Shown: positions 1 to 6,962, numbered from the stretch's first letter. The stretch is DNA of 7,473 nucleotides from an uncultured Bacteroidota bacterium (GCA_913062655.1 CAJXXO010000124.1:1-7473); one strand, 5' to 3'. The notes: generated by a model not told the origin, from the letters alone. Translations and numbers: made by a program.

Positions 1-1701
1 AATGGTGCCACTACCGAAGACCTGAATGGCTTATCAGCAGGCACCTACGATGTGACGATCACAGATGCCAATGGCTGTGCTACAAGCCTGAGCTTTACCA
101 TTACTGAACCTGCAGGCCTTAGCATCGCTGCTGCCACTCAAGATGTGAGTTGTAATGGTGGTAATGATGGCTCAATTGATGTAACCGTTACGGGTGGAAC
201 AGCCCCTTATACCTACAATTGGGATAATGGTGCTACCACAGAAGACCTATCCGGTATTACAGCAGGCGCTTACAGTGTTACGGTTACCGATGCCAATGGC
301 TGTATCATCACGGCATCGTACACCATCACCGAGCCAACGGCACTGACTGCCACAAATGTCACGACAGATGTAACTTGTAATGGTGGCTTTGACGGTAGCA
401 TTGCGGTAACCACTTCCGGAGGTACGCCAGGCTATACCTATAGTTGGAGTACCGGTGCCACGACCTCCACTATCAATGGAATGTCAGCAGGCACATACAC
501 GGTTACCGTAACGGATGCTAACGGTTGTACCATCAGTAAGTCCTTCACGGTGAATGAACCGGCTGCATTGACGGCAACAGGTGCTACTACAAATATTACC
601 TGTGCCAGTGCCAATGACGGAGCCATAGACCTGACCGTTACCGGTGGTACCAGCCCGTACAGCTTCAACTGGAGTAACGGGGCCACTACAGAAGACATCA
701 GTAACCTGTCACCAGGCAACTACAGTGTAACCGTAACAGATGACAACGGTTGCTCTGCCACCGCCAGCTTTACCATTACCCAGCCGGCACCGATCACTGC
801 GTCTGGTGTTACTACAGCAGTAAGCTGTAATGGCGGCAATGATGGGGCAATTGACTTAACCGTGGCTGGAGGTACAGCCCCTTACAACTACTTATGGAGC
901 AATACGGCAACTACCGAGGATCTATCGGGTATTGCTGCCGGTAGCTACAGCGTGACGGTGCAAGATGACAACGGTTGTCAGGTGATTCGCAGCTTTACTA
1001 TTTCAGAACCGCCAGCATTGAATCTGTCAGCAACTACAGTGGATGCCAGTTGTCCGGACAACGCTGATGGTAGTGCCGATCTGAGCGTGAGCGGTGGTAC
1101 ACCCCCCTACACCTATGCTTGGAGTAACGGTGCTACCACACAAGACCTGAATAATGTCATTCCAGGCAGCTACACCGTAACTGTGACGGATGCCAATGGC
1201 TGTACTGAAACATTAGCCGTCACTATTGGAGCAGACAATGGCTTGTCGATTACGGCAGACATTACCAACGTAGATTGCTTCGGTGCCGGTAACGGTGTTA
1301 TCAACCTGACCGTACTTGACGGTAGTGGCATTTACAGCTTTATTTGGAGCAATGGCGCTACTACACAAAACCTGAATGGATTAAGTGGTGGCACCTACAG
1401 CGTGACAGTTACGGATGATGTTACCGGTTGTCAGACTACCGGTACCTTCAATGTAGAAGAGCCAGCAGAGGCTTTGGCTATATCACTTGACCTCGTGACT
1501 TCACCGACCTGTGAGCTGGAAGATGGTAGTATTGAAGTGACAGTATCAGGAGGTACTGCACCCTACACCTTTAACTGGGTTGGCCCGAATGGGTATACCT
1601 CTGCTGACGAGGATATCTTCAACATCGGAGAAGGGTTCTATACCCTTACCGTAACAGATGCCAACGGCTGTACAGAGGTACTGGATGTAACGGTTACTTG
1701 T
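1..1701 (+). repeat. Tandem SprB repeat array, one partial and seven full units of about 225 bp
   Basis: Units by reading frame are: partial 1-108 (last 36 residues of a unit), 109-333, 334-558, 559-783, 784-1008, 1009-1233 (all exactly 75 codons), 1234-1461 (76 codons) and 1462-1701 (80 codons). Each unit has a cysteine near residue 15 (C..ndGsIdl) and another near residue 65 (TDaNGC). The third and fourth full units share about 46 of 75 residues by hand count, so the array is old and diverged at protein level. Some DNA words, such as GATGCCAATGGCTGT, recur almost exactly. The last unit replaces the WSNGATT segment with a longer WVGPNGYTSADEDI version. The periodicity is seen directly; an Ig-like beta-sandwich fold per unit is inferred. 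Confidence 0.95.
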
Positions 1702-2025
1702 GTGGAAGATCCTACTGAGGATGATCAGCCCATTGTGATCTATGATGTGATCACACCTAATAATGATGGGGTGAACGACAGTTGGGTCATTGACAACTTC
1801 AGTGCGGAGCGTTATCCGGATAATGAAGTAGTCATCTTCAACCGTTGGGGTGATGAAGTGTATCGCGCTGCACCGTACGACAATGAGTGGATAGGACAAC
1901 TCCTTGAAACCGGTCGGATTGTGCCGGATGGTACCTACTTCTATATCCTGAAGTTGAATGAAAGCACAGAACCATTTGTCAACCAAAAACAGGTACACCA
2001 AGGATACATTGTTATCCAGCGATAA
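1..2025 (+). CDS. SprB-repeat surface adhesin with T9SS type B sorting domain, 5'-truncated
   Basis: The reading frame is open from the first base and ends at TAA 2023-2025, giving 674 residues of a longer protein whose start lies outside the window. The GTG at 52 is an internal valine codon inside a repeat, not a start. Residues 1-567 are tandem SprB-type repeats of about 75 residues, each with GGT.PY.Y.WSNGATT and G.Y.VTVTD.NGC motifs. Residues 576-674 form a gliding-motility-associated / CHU_C C-terminal domain, with VITPNNDGVND, VIFNRWGDEVY, PDGTYFYIL and a final GYIVIQR. In this family the domain directs export by the type IX secretion system and surface attachment. SprB of Flavobacterium johnsoniae is the mobile gliding adhesin, and related proteins also serve general adhesion. 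Whether this organism glides cannot be told from the window. The PorP/SprF-type gene 36 bp downstream is the usual partner. Family assignment is very secure; ligand and true length are unknown. Confidence 0.95.
   Translation, partial: NGATTEDLNGLSAGTYDVTITDANGCATSLSFTITEPAGLSIAAATQDVSCNGGNDGSIDVTVTGGTAPYTYNWDNGATTEDLSGITAGAYSVTVTDANGCIITASYTITEPTALTATNVTTDVTCNGGFDGSIAVTTSGGTPGYTYSWSTGATTSTINGMSAGTYTVTVTDANGCTISKSFTVNEPAALTATGATTNITCASANDGAIDLTVTGGTSPYSFNWSNGATTEDISNLSPGNYSVTVTDDNGCSATASFTITQPAPITASGVTTAVSCNGGNDGAIDLTVAGGTAPYNYLWSNTATTEDLSGIAAGSYSVTVQDDNGCQVIRSFTISEPPALNLSATTVDASCPDNADGSADLSVSGGTPPYTYAWSNGATTQDLNNVIPGSYTVTVTDANGCTETLAVTIGADNGLSITADITNVDCFGAGNGVINLTVLDGSGIYSFIWSNGATTQNLNGLSGGTYSVTVTDDVTGCQTTGTFNVEEPAEALAISLDLVTSPTCELEDGSIEVTVSGGTAPYTFNWVGPNGYTSADEDIFNIGEGFYTLTVTDANGCTEVLDVTVTCVEDPTEDDQPIVIYDVITPNNDGVNDSWVIDNFSAERYPDNEVVIFNRWGDEVYRAAPYDNEWIGQLLETGRIVPDGTYFYILKLNESTEPFVNQKQVHQGYIVIQR
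1726..2022 (+). other. T9SS type B C-terminal sorting domain (CHU_C-like)
   Basis: This is the last 99 codons of the adhesin gene, joined to the final repeat by a short acidic linker (VEDPTEDD). Recognisable blocks in order are IYDVITPNNDGVNDSW, VVIFNRWGDEVYRA, VPDGTYFYILKL and QGYIVIQR at the very end. These match the gliding-motility-associated C-terminal domain used by T9SS type B cargo. In F. johnsoniae, secretion of SprB, which carries such a domain, needs the dedicated PorP-like protein SprF. Here such a gene starts 36 bp downstream. The domain is complete, so the protein should be competent for export if its N-terminus has a signal peptide, which is not visible here. Confidence 0.93.
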
Positions 2026-2061
2026 AACCAGAGACTTAAAACCATCGTCAAATCACCGATT

Positions 2062-3075
2062 ATGAAAAAGCTACTGATTATATGCTTGTTGGTCTTGCCA
2101 GGGATAACTTCCCTGGCCCAGCAAGACCCGCAGTTCACCATGTACATGTTCAATCAGCAGATGATCAATCCGGCCTATGTCGGAGCGAGAAATGCCTTGA
2201 GCATCAACGGTCTGTACCGCAACCAGTGGGTCAGTATGCCGGGCGCTCCGGAGACCTTCAATATCGGGGTGCATACACCGGGTGATGTCAACGCTGACTT
2301 CAGCCGTGCCGCTTTTGGTGCGGTGATTTTCAACGACCGCATCTCTGTTTTCAACCAAACAGGCGCCTACTTCCAGTACGCCTACCGCATTCCGATGGAC
2401 GATCAGAATCGTACGATCATGTCCTTCGGTCTGCAGGCCGGCTTTGTCAACTTTACAGCCAACCTCAGCGAATTGAATCCGCGCGATGGCTTTACCAGTG
2501 ACCTGTCTATCAGTCAGGATATCAGAAATGCCTTTTTACCTCAGTTTGGATTTGGCGCCTACCTGATGAGCGATAAGTATTATGCCGGTTTCTCAATCCC
2601 GCATTTGATACAAAATAAGTATGATCGCGAAGCGGTGACCACCAACAACCAAGAAGTAGCGCGACAGTTGCGCCACTATTTCCTGATGGGGGGGTATGTG
2701 TTCGACTTAGGCACCAATTTCAAGTTGCGTCCGCAGATGATCGCCAAGTATGTATTCAACAGCGGAAAGAACATCCGCTCACCACTAAGTATGGACTACA
2801 ACTTGTCATTGATTGTGATGGACCGGTTCAACATTGGCGCCAGTTTTCGTACCAACACCAATGCGTTGTCTAGTGACCTGACCAGCCGAAGTGATGCGGT
2901 AAGTATCATTTTGGAAACCCAGGTGACCAAGAACCTTCGTATGGGGTATGCTTACGATTACAACCTCAGCGAGCTGAGTGCTTACAACGATGGCACACAT
3001 GAAATCATGATTGGTTATGATTTCAGCCAGGCCATCAAGGCTTTTGCCACCCCGCGATTCATCCGTTATTTCTAG
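2062..3075 (+). CDS. PorP/SprF-family type IX secretion outer-membrane protein
   Basis: This 337-residue protein has a signal peptide (MKKLLIICLLVLPGITSLA, cleavage near residues 19-20). It then carries the family's N-terminal signature: QDPQFTMYMFNQQMINPAYV at 21-40, followed by ARN.LS..GLYRNQWV and PGAPETF. The C-terminal part contains MGYAYDYNLSEL and GTHEIMIGYDF at 294-321 and ends PRFIRYF, also typical. Alternating polar and hydrophobic stretches fit an outer-membrane beta-barrel. PorP is an essential T9SS component in Porphyromonas, and SprF is its paralogue needed for SprB secretion. Position directly after a type B-sorted adhesin favours a SprF-like, cargo-specific role over core PorP, but paralogues are numerous, so no symbol is given. 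No Shine-Dalgarno precedes the ATG, only an A-rich leader, which is normal for the phylum. The 36-bp gap from the adhesin gene suggests co-transcription. Confidence 0.9.
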   Translation: MKKLLIICLLVLPGITSLAQQDPQFTMYMFNQQMINPAYVGARNALSINGLYRNQWVSMPGAPETFNIGVHTPGDVNADFSRAAFGAVIFNDRISVFNQTGAYFQYAYRIPMDDQNRTIMSFGLQAGFVNFTANLSELNPRDGFTSDLSISQDIRNAFLPQFGFGAYLMSDKYYAGFSIPHLIQNKYDREAVTTNNQEVARQLRHYFLMGGYVFDLGTNFKLRPQMIAKYVFNSGKNIRSPLSMDYNLSLIVMDRFNIGASFRTNTNALSSDLTSRSDAVSIILETQVTKNLRMGYAYDYNLSELSAYNDGTHEIMIGYDFSQAIKAFATPRFIRYF

Positions 3076-3107
3076 TCGAACCCAACCTAGAACCAAAAAC
3101 TGCCATT

Positions 3108-5513
3108 ATGTCCAGACGTCTACTCATCTGGAGTCTTCTGTTGCTGCTACCGGCCGGTATGCTACATGCACAGTCCTCCAAGAAAAATAAGGCCGACAAG
3201 CTCTTTTGTGAATGGGCTTTCAACGAAGCGATCGACCTCTACGAAACGATCATTGAAGACTACGATTCGACTAAAGTTGATCCAGATACCTACTTCAAAT
3301 TGGCGGAGTGCTACAGGCTGCTCGATCAGCCGGAAAAGGCTGCCCAATGGTATGCCGAATCGGTGAAGCATCCTGATAATTCACCGCAGGACTTCTATCA
3401 ATATGCGCGTACGCTGCAGCAAGTGGAGCAATATGGAGAAGCCAGCAAATGGTTTACCCTTTATAATGATACCACCGGCAACAAGAAAGGAGCGCGGGGC
3501 ATACAGGCGGCCGGCAATTTGGATGATATTGCCTCCAACCCATTGAAGGTGGAAGTGAAGAATGCTGTTACCGTCAACTCCAGACGATCAGAAATGGGTG
3601 CCACCTTTTACAAGGATGGTATCGTCTTCAGTTCAGATCGATATGAAGGTACGTATGGCTCAAAAACCTTTAAATGGACCGGCAATGCTTTCTACAATGT
3701 GTACTACGCTGAGCAGGATGGTAACTACAACTTTGATGATCCGGAGCTCTTCATTGCCACCATCACTTCACAATACCACGATGGGCCCACCACTTTCTCC
3801 GCTGATGAAAAAGAAATGATATTTACCCGAAACCACTCCAAGCCGGAAGTGGACAAAAGCGGGGAGTGCAAGAACCGGACGATCTACAACCTGAAGTTGA
3901 TGTCCACGGTAAATGATGACAAAGAGGGATGGCAACGTGCCAGTGAGGATCCATTTGTCAACCTGAACAGCGTGGACCACATCATTGCTCATCCCACACT
4001 TTCTACGGACGGTAAAACGCTTTACTTTACCTCCGACAACGAGGCTTTTCCCGGTCACCAGGGGGGTTCCGATCTATACAAGGCCACTTTGGAAGGGGGC
4101 GTATGGGTAAACCCAACCAACTTGGGTAATGCCATCAACTCTGAAGAGGATGAAGGATTTCCATTCATCTACCAGGATTCGATACTCTTTTTTGCTTCCA
4201 ACGGCAACATTGGCAACGGAGGCCTTGGCGGATTGGATGTGTATATGGCTACCCTTAACGCTACAACCGGTCAATTCGAAGATGTCACCAATCTGGGTAC
4301 ACCGATCAACTCTTCACGTGATGACTTCGGATTGATTGTTAGAGAGAAAGAACCGGGCCAGTACTATGGCTATTTCACCTCAAGTCGCACGGCCAAGCAA
4401 GATCCGCTGAAAGTGGGGGGAGACGACATCTACTATTTCTATCCGGCTCAGTCTCTCGATATTTTGGTGATTGCACAGCATACCGAAACACAAGCGCCAT
4501 TTGCTGACGCTGAAATTTCGGTTCTAAAGGTACGCGATACCCTGAGCCAGGGCACAACCAATGCCGATGGCCAATTCTTCGATTCCGGCATTCTGGACCT
4601 CAATCGGAGCTACACGGTAACTGCACAAATAGAAGGGGTGGAAGTGGTGAAAACCGTGCGTACCTCCGGCTATGAATATGGCGATACCGTAGTGGTCATT
4701 CTTGAGTACTGTCCGGTAGAAGTGGCCGGTGTCGTTACTAACTATCTGACGGGAGAGCCGCTGCCTGATGTAGAGTTGGAGGTTACCGATCAGAAGACGG
4801 GTCAGCTATTTAAGGTGATGACAGACGAAAAGGGTGCCTACAGCTTTAGTGCGGAGTCCAATACCACCTATCTGGTGTCCGCTTACAAATTTGGATACCG
4901 TGTCAATGAGCAAGAGGTGAGTACGGTAGGTAAAGATTGTGAAACGGTGCAGGTGCCTATCTCCTTATTGACCAGTGACCGTTTCCTCACCAACGTATAC
5001 TACTTCTTCGACAAAGCAGACATCTATCTCTATGAAGAGTCGGTGAATGACCTGGAAGACTTGGTGGCATTTCTGGAAGAGAATCCAAATCTGACGGTAG
5101 AGCTACGTGCACATACAGATTCACGCGGTTCCTACACCTACAATGAAAAGCTGGCGCAGCGAAGAGCGCAATCGGTGAAAGACTTTCTGATCGATCGCGG
5201 TATTGATGAAGATCGCCTTACCCCGGTAGCCTATGGTGAGTATTGCCTCACCAATGAGTGTGCAGATGGGGTAGAATGTAATGAGGTGCAGCATCAGCGC
5301 AACCGCAGAACGGAAATCGTAGTGACCAACCTGGAGGGAGAAATTGTTGCCCAGGGTCGTGAGTTGGATCGATGGACAGAATCAGAAGACCAATATGTAG
5401 AAGGCGGAAAATATTACGAGCGGGGCAAGGGCTCCAACTGGTTCGTAAAAGAAGTATTCTCAGGCAAATACGGCAACTGGCGCAAGGTTGACGTGCGTAA
5501 GACCTGTGATTGA
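3108..5513 (+). CDS. PorE-like TPR / PD40 propeller / CRD / OmpA-family envelope protein
   Basis: This 801-residue exported protein has a signal peptide at 1-21 (hydrophobic LLIWSLLLLLPAGMLHA, then QSS) with no lipobox cysteine. TPR-like helices span about 28-140. A PD40/WD40-like propeller spans about 150-445, with GATFYKDGIVFSSDR, STDGKTLYFTSDN, QGGSDLYKA and GGLGGLDVYMA. Two carboxypeptidase-regulatory-like beta domains follow at about 450-530 and 536-620. An OmpA-like domain covers about 625-740, with YFFDKADIYLYEES, LRAHTDSRGSYTYNEKLAQR and HQRNRRTEIVV. D671 and R686 occupy the positions that contact diaminopimelate of peptidoglycan in OmpA domains. A 60-residue tail that I do not recognise follows. 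This order matches PorE of Porphyromonas, which links the T9SS to peptidoglycan together with PorP, and the gene lies 32 bp after a PorP-family gene. Paralogues are common, so true PorE identity is unproven. The ATG at 3108 is chosen because it gives the signal peptide. Confidence 0.85.
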   Translation: MSRRLLIWSLLLLLPAGMLHAQSSKKNKADKLFCEWAFNEAIDLYETIIEDYDSTKVDPDTYFKLAECYRLLDQPEKAAQWYAESVKHPDNSPQDFYQYARTLQQVEQYGEASKWFTLYNDTTGNKKGARGIQAAGNLDDIASNPLKVEVKNAVTVNSRRSEMGATFYKDGIVFSSDRYEGTYGSKTFKWTGNAFYNVYYAEQDGNYNFDDPELFIATITSQYHDGPTTFSADEKEMIFTRNHSKPEVDKSGECKNRTIYNLKLMSTVNDDKEGWQRASEDPFVNLNSVDHIIAHPTLSTDGKTLYFTSDNEAFPGHQGGSDLYKATLEGGVWVNPTNLGNAINSEEDEGFPFIYQDSILFFASNGNIGNGGLGGLDVYMATLNATTGQFEDVTNLGTPINSSRDDFGLIVREKEPGQYYGYFTSSRTAKQDPLKVGGDDIYYFYPAQSLDILVIAQHTETQAPFADAEISVLKVRDTLSQGTTNADGQFFDSGILDLNRSYTVTAQIEGVEVVKTVRTSGYEYGDTVVVILEYCPVEVAGVVTNYLTGEPLPDVELEVTDQKTGQLFKVMTDEKGAYSFSAESNTTYLVSAYKFGYRVNEQEVSTVGKDCETVQVPISLLTSDRFLTNVYYFFDKADIYLYEESVNDLEDLVAFLEENPNLTVELRAHTDSRGSYTYNEKLAQRRAQSVKDFLIDRGIDEDRLTPVAYGEYCLTNECADGVECNEVQHQRNRRTEIVVTNLEGEIVAQGRELDRWTESEDQYVEGGKYYERGKGSNWFVKEVFSGKYGNWRKVDVRKTCD

Positions 5514-5555
5514 TCTGTCGTGGCGTTTTTGATGGTTTGTAATTCCATGACAAGT

Positions 5556-5588
5556 AAGGCCTTCCTCTCTGGGAGGCCTTATCTTTAT
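5556..5588 (+). terminator. Intrinsic terminator after the adhesin-PorP-PorE-like unit
   Basis: AAGGCCTTCC (5556-5565) pairs with GGGAGGCCTT (5571-5580) around a TCTCT loop. This gives a 10-bp GC-rich stem with one G.U pair. ATCTTTAT follows, a modest U tract. It lies 43 bp after the stop of the PorE-like gene and only 12 bases (from the stem) before the rsmE start codon. The stem is seen directly; terminator function is inferred. The same hairpin would also be at the 5' end of any read-through rsmE transcript. Confidence 0.75.
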
Positions 5589-5592
5589 CCCC

Positions 5593-6303
5593 ATGTCCAC
5601 GACCTGGTTTTTTGCACCTGACATTGCCACCACACTCCAATTACCGGAGGAGGAAGCGAAGCATGCCATCAAGGTATTGCGCCATAAAGCCGGAGATACC
5701 TTGCAAGTAGCAGACGGAAAGGGGATGCTGTACACGGTTACACTCTTACTGGCACATCCTAAAAAAGCTGCTGTACGGATAGAGGAGCGTGAATGCGTGC
5801 AGCCGCCTCGTGACTTTCACCTTCACCTGGCTGTTGCACCTACCAAGAACAGCAGCCGTATGGAATGGCTCTTGGAAAAGGCTACGGAGATCGGTGTGGA
5901 GGAGATTTCTTTTTTGCAATGTGAGCATTCAGAACGCCAACGTGTGAAGCTGGATCGCTGGCAGCGCATTGTGGTAAGTGCCATGAAGCAGTCCCGCAAG
6001 ACAAGGTTGCCGATCCTGCACGACCTGCAGCCCCTCCGGCAATGGATGCAGCAAGACTTTGCCGGCCAGCGTTTCATCGCTCACCTCAGTGAATCTGCCC
6101 AACCGCTGGGGCGGGTGCTGGTGCCAAAGGGTAGGGTTACCCTACTGGTCGGGCCAGAGGGGGATTTTAGTGAGGAAGAAGTAAGGGGAGCACAACAAAA
6201 TGGATTTCAATCGGTAACGTTAAGTCCCTATCGATTGCGTACGGAGACCGCTGCACTGGTGGCCGTGGAACAATGTAACTTTATGCACCAAATGAAGGAG
6301 TAG
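5593..6303 (+). CDS. rsmE: 16S rRNA (uracil-1498-N3)-methyltransferase RsmE
   Basis: This 236-residue SPOUT-family enzyme methylates N3 of U1498 in 16S rRNA of the 30S subunit using S-adenosylmethionine. Residues 1-70 form the PUA-like RNA-binding part (FFAPDI, LPEEEAKHAIKVLRHKAGD, VADGKGMLYTV). Residues 72-234 form the knotted methyltransferase part. Family motifs include KATEIGVEEI (96-105), the EHSER...KLDRWQRIVVSAMKQSRK block, the cofactor-binding loop LLVGPEGDFSEEEV (184-197) and LSPYRLRTETAAL (210-222). Length is normal for the family and nothing is missing. The ATG at 5593 is preferred because FFAPDI then begins near residue 6, as in other Bacteroidota RsmE proteins. A terminator hairpin sits just upstream, so the source of its transcription is unclear. 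The next gene starts 2 bases after its stop. Confidence 0.97.
   Translation: MSTTWFFAPDIATTLQLPEEEAKHAIKVLRHKAGDTLQVADGKGMLYTVTLLLAHPKKAAVRIEERECVQPPRDFHLHLAVAPTKNSSRMEWLLEKATEIGVEEISFLQCEHSERQRVKLDRWQRIVVSAMKQSRKTRLPILHDLQPLRQWMQQDFAGQRFIAHLSESAQPLGRVLVPKGRVTLLVGPEGDFSEEEVRGAQQNGFQSVTLSPYRLRTETAALVAVEQCNFMHQMKE
6295..6300 (+). promoter_or_regulatory. Shine-Dalgarno AAGGAG of the DUF4159 gene, inside the rsmE 3' end
   Basis: AAGGAG lies 5 bases before the ATG at 6306 and forms part of the last rsmE codons (MKE). It is an almost perfect anti-16S match. The other start codons in this window have no comparable site, and Bacteroidota generally do not rely on Shine-Dalgarno pairing. It supports the choice of ATG 6306 and suggests coupled translation, though it may simply reflect the Lys-Glu codons. 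Confidence 0.5.
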
Positions 6304-6305
6304 AC

Positions 6306-6962
6306 ATGAGGATAGTATGGAGCATACTTTTAGGAATAGGACTGCTGGCACCGGCTTTTGGCCAGCAGGGTGACCTGCAACTGGCTTTGCTGAAATACAG
6401 GGGCGGAGGCGACTGGTACGCTGATCCCACGGCTCTGCCCAACATGGCTCGCTTTGTCAATGAAGAACTTGAGATGAACCTCAATCCTGATTATGCTACG
6501 GTAGATGCCGGTAGCCCGGAGCTCTTCAATTACCCATTTGTCCACATCACCGGTCACGGCAACATTCTCTTTACCGATGAAGAAGCTAAAAACCTGCGCC
6601 AGTACCTGATCAGTGGTGGTTTTCTATATATTGACGACAACTATGGCCTGGACAAATTCATCCGGCCCGCCATGAAAAAAGTGTTTCCCGAGCTGTCGTT
6701 TATTGAGCTGCCCTTCGAGCATCCCATTTATCAGCAGCCTTATGCCTTCCCCAATGGACTGCCCAAGATTCACGAGCATGACGGCAAAGCGCCACAGGGC
6801 TTTGGCCTGATCTATGAAGGTCGGGTAGTTTGTTTTTACACCTATGAGACGGACATCACCGATGGATGGGAGGATGCTGAGGTACACAACAACGCACCCG
6901 AAAAGCGGCAGCAAGCGCTACAAATGGGCGCCAATATCATTCAGTACGCCTTTACACAATAG
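6306..6962 (+). CDS. Secreted DUF4159-domain protein
   Basis: This 218-residue protein has a signal peptide (about 1-19, MRIVWSILLGIGLLAPAFG, then QQ), so it is probably periplasmic. The rest is one DUF4159 domain. KYRGGGDWYADPTALPNMAR lies at 30-49, FVHITGHGNILFTDEE at 78-93, LRQYLISGGFLYIDDNYG at 97-114, and ITDGWEDAEVHNNAPEKR at 184-201. DUF4159 proteins are considered to have a class I glutamine-amidotransferase-like fold, but no catalytic Cys-His-Glu set can be assigned here; the only cysteine is C176. The biochemical function is unknown. In many bacteria the domain sits in larger proteins near MoxR ATPase and von Willebrand factor A genes; here it is a short stand-alone form next to rsmE. 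Its stop overlaps the convergent pyrD by 11 bp. Family call is firm; role is not known. Confidence 0.9.
   Translation: MRIVWSILLGIGLLAPAFGQQGDLQLALLKYRGGGDWYADPTALPNMARFVNEELEMNLNPDYATVDAGSPELFNYPFVHITGHGNILFTDEEAKNLRQYLISGGFLYIDDNYGLDKFIRPAMKKVFPELSFIELPFEHPIYQQPYAFPNGLPKIHEHDGKAPQGFGLIYEGRVVCFYTYETDITDGWEDAEVHNNAPEKRQQALQMGANIIQYAFTQ
6952..6962. other. Convergent 3' overlap of the DUF4159 gene and pyrD
   Basis: The DUF4159 gene ends with TAG at 6960-6962 on the plus strand, and pyrD ends with TAA at 6954-6952 on the minus strand. The two coding sequences therefore share 11 bp tail to tail and leave no room for an intergenic bidirectional terminator. Both stops are in well-supported frames. 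Confidence 0.9.

Noticed and set aside
52..54. GTG as start of the first gene
   Set aside because: The frame is open upstream to base 1 and encodes the matching part of a SprB repeat, so this valine is internal.
438..719. Minus-strand open frame within the repeat array
   Set aside because: It is antisense to the SprB repeats; the long frame reflects the biased, repeated codons and its protein has no recognisable motif.
1746..1755. TGTGATCACA palindrome resembling half-sites of a CRP operator
   Set aside because: It lies inside the sorting-domain coding sequence, lacks the spacer of a CRP site and encodes conserved residues (DVIT).
1546..2001. 151-codon minus-strand frame under the sorting domain
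   Set aside because: It is antisense to a strongly conserved domain with clear motifs and resembles no known protein.
5244..5298. Three-cysteine loop in the OmpA domain (C713, C717, C724)
   Set aside because: A similar N.CADGV.C...HQ.NRRTE segment is familiar from many Bacteroidota OmpA-family proteins, so it is not unusual here.
5514..5555. Possible promoter with TTTG elements at 5528-5531 and 5536-5539
   Set aside because: No TAnnTTTG -7 box follows at about 19-21 bases, so a Bacteroidota promoter cannot be supported.
5248..5640. 130-codon minus-strand frame spanning the terminator region
   Set aside because: It runs antisense to the OmpA domain and rsmE start, and its composition (many Arg, Pro, Cys) looks like a shadow frame.
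6131..6145. GTAGGGT-T-ACCCTAC perfect inverted repeat
   Set aside because: It is within rsmE, has a one-base centre that cannot form a hairpin loop well, lacks a U tract and is explained by codons for GRVTLL.
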